Assembly (NCBI GenBank): GCA_024644145.1
Contig: JAHELO010000063.1
Coordinates: 1 to 7,986 of the forward strand
Length of the DNA: 7,986 nucleotides
From: Christiangramia sp.
GTDB taxonomy: Bacteria; Bacteroidota; Bacteroidia; Flavobacteriales; Flavobacteriaceae
Direction of reading: 5' to 3'
Part shown: positions 7,977 to 7,986 of the stretch, piece after piece
Position numbering within the stretch: position 1 is the stretch's first letter
Layout of the letters: the number at the start of each line of letters is the position of its first letter
The notes under the pieces: generated by a model
Database searches by the model: none
What the model was told of the DNA's origin: nothing
The model's input: the letters and a program-made list of their open reading frames with translations, nothing else
Made by a program: the position numbers and the translations under genes

Positions 7977-7986
7977 AACCCATAGT

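Overview
The window looks like chromosomal DNA from a marine-type member of the Flavobacteriaceae (Bacteroidota), possibly near Gramella/Christiangramia; the genus is a guess. The evidence is an AT-rich composition, a Bacteroidota promoter (TTTG, 19 bp, TAnnTTTG) before the OmpA-like gene, mostly weak or absent Shine-Dalgarno sequences, and an OmpA-family protein with thrombospondin type 3 calcium-binding repeats, an arrangement common in this group. All five genes are on the + strand and tightly packed. No gap between genes exceeds 300 bases.

Layout: (1) 1-1302, the C-terminal 433 codons of an AddA/RecB-like UvrD-family helicase-nuclease whose start lies upstream of the window. (2) 1412-2605, kbl, glycine C-acetyltransferase, with all expected PLP-site residues. 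(3) 2792-4210, a secreted OmpA-like outer-membrane protein with a barrel, five TSP3 repeats and a peptidoglycan-binding domain; it has its own strong-looking promoter and a strong intrinsic terminator. (4) 4273-7029, an AddB-like protein with a degenerate helicase half and an intact PD-(D/E)XK nuclease. (5) 7016-7912, a cytoplasmic alpha/beta hydrolase overlapping the nuclease gene by 14 nt, followed by a second intrinsic terminator.

Genes 1 and 4 most likely encode the two subunits of an AddAB-type double-strand-break resection enzyme. They are separated here by a metabolic gene and an envelope gene. The AddB-like gene begins about a dozen bases after the OmpA terminator with no promoter visible in between, so its expression probably depends on terminator read-through or a promoter I cannot recognise.

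I found no mobile element, CRISPR array, tRNA, rRNA or obviously new system. The content is housekeeping. The points of interest are the split addA/addB arrangement, the lack of the AddB iron-sulfur cysteines, the terminator-abutting start and the coupled hydrolase.
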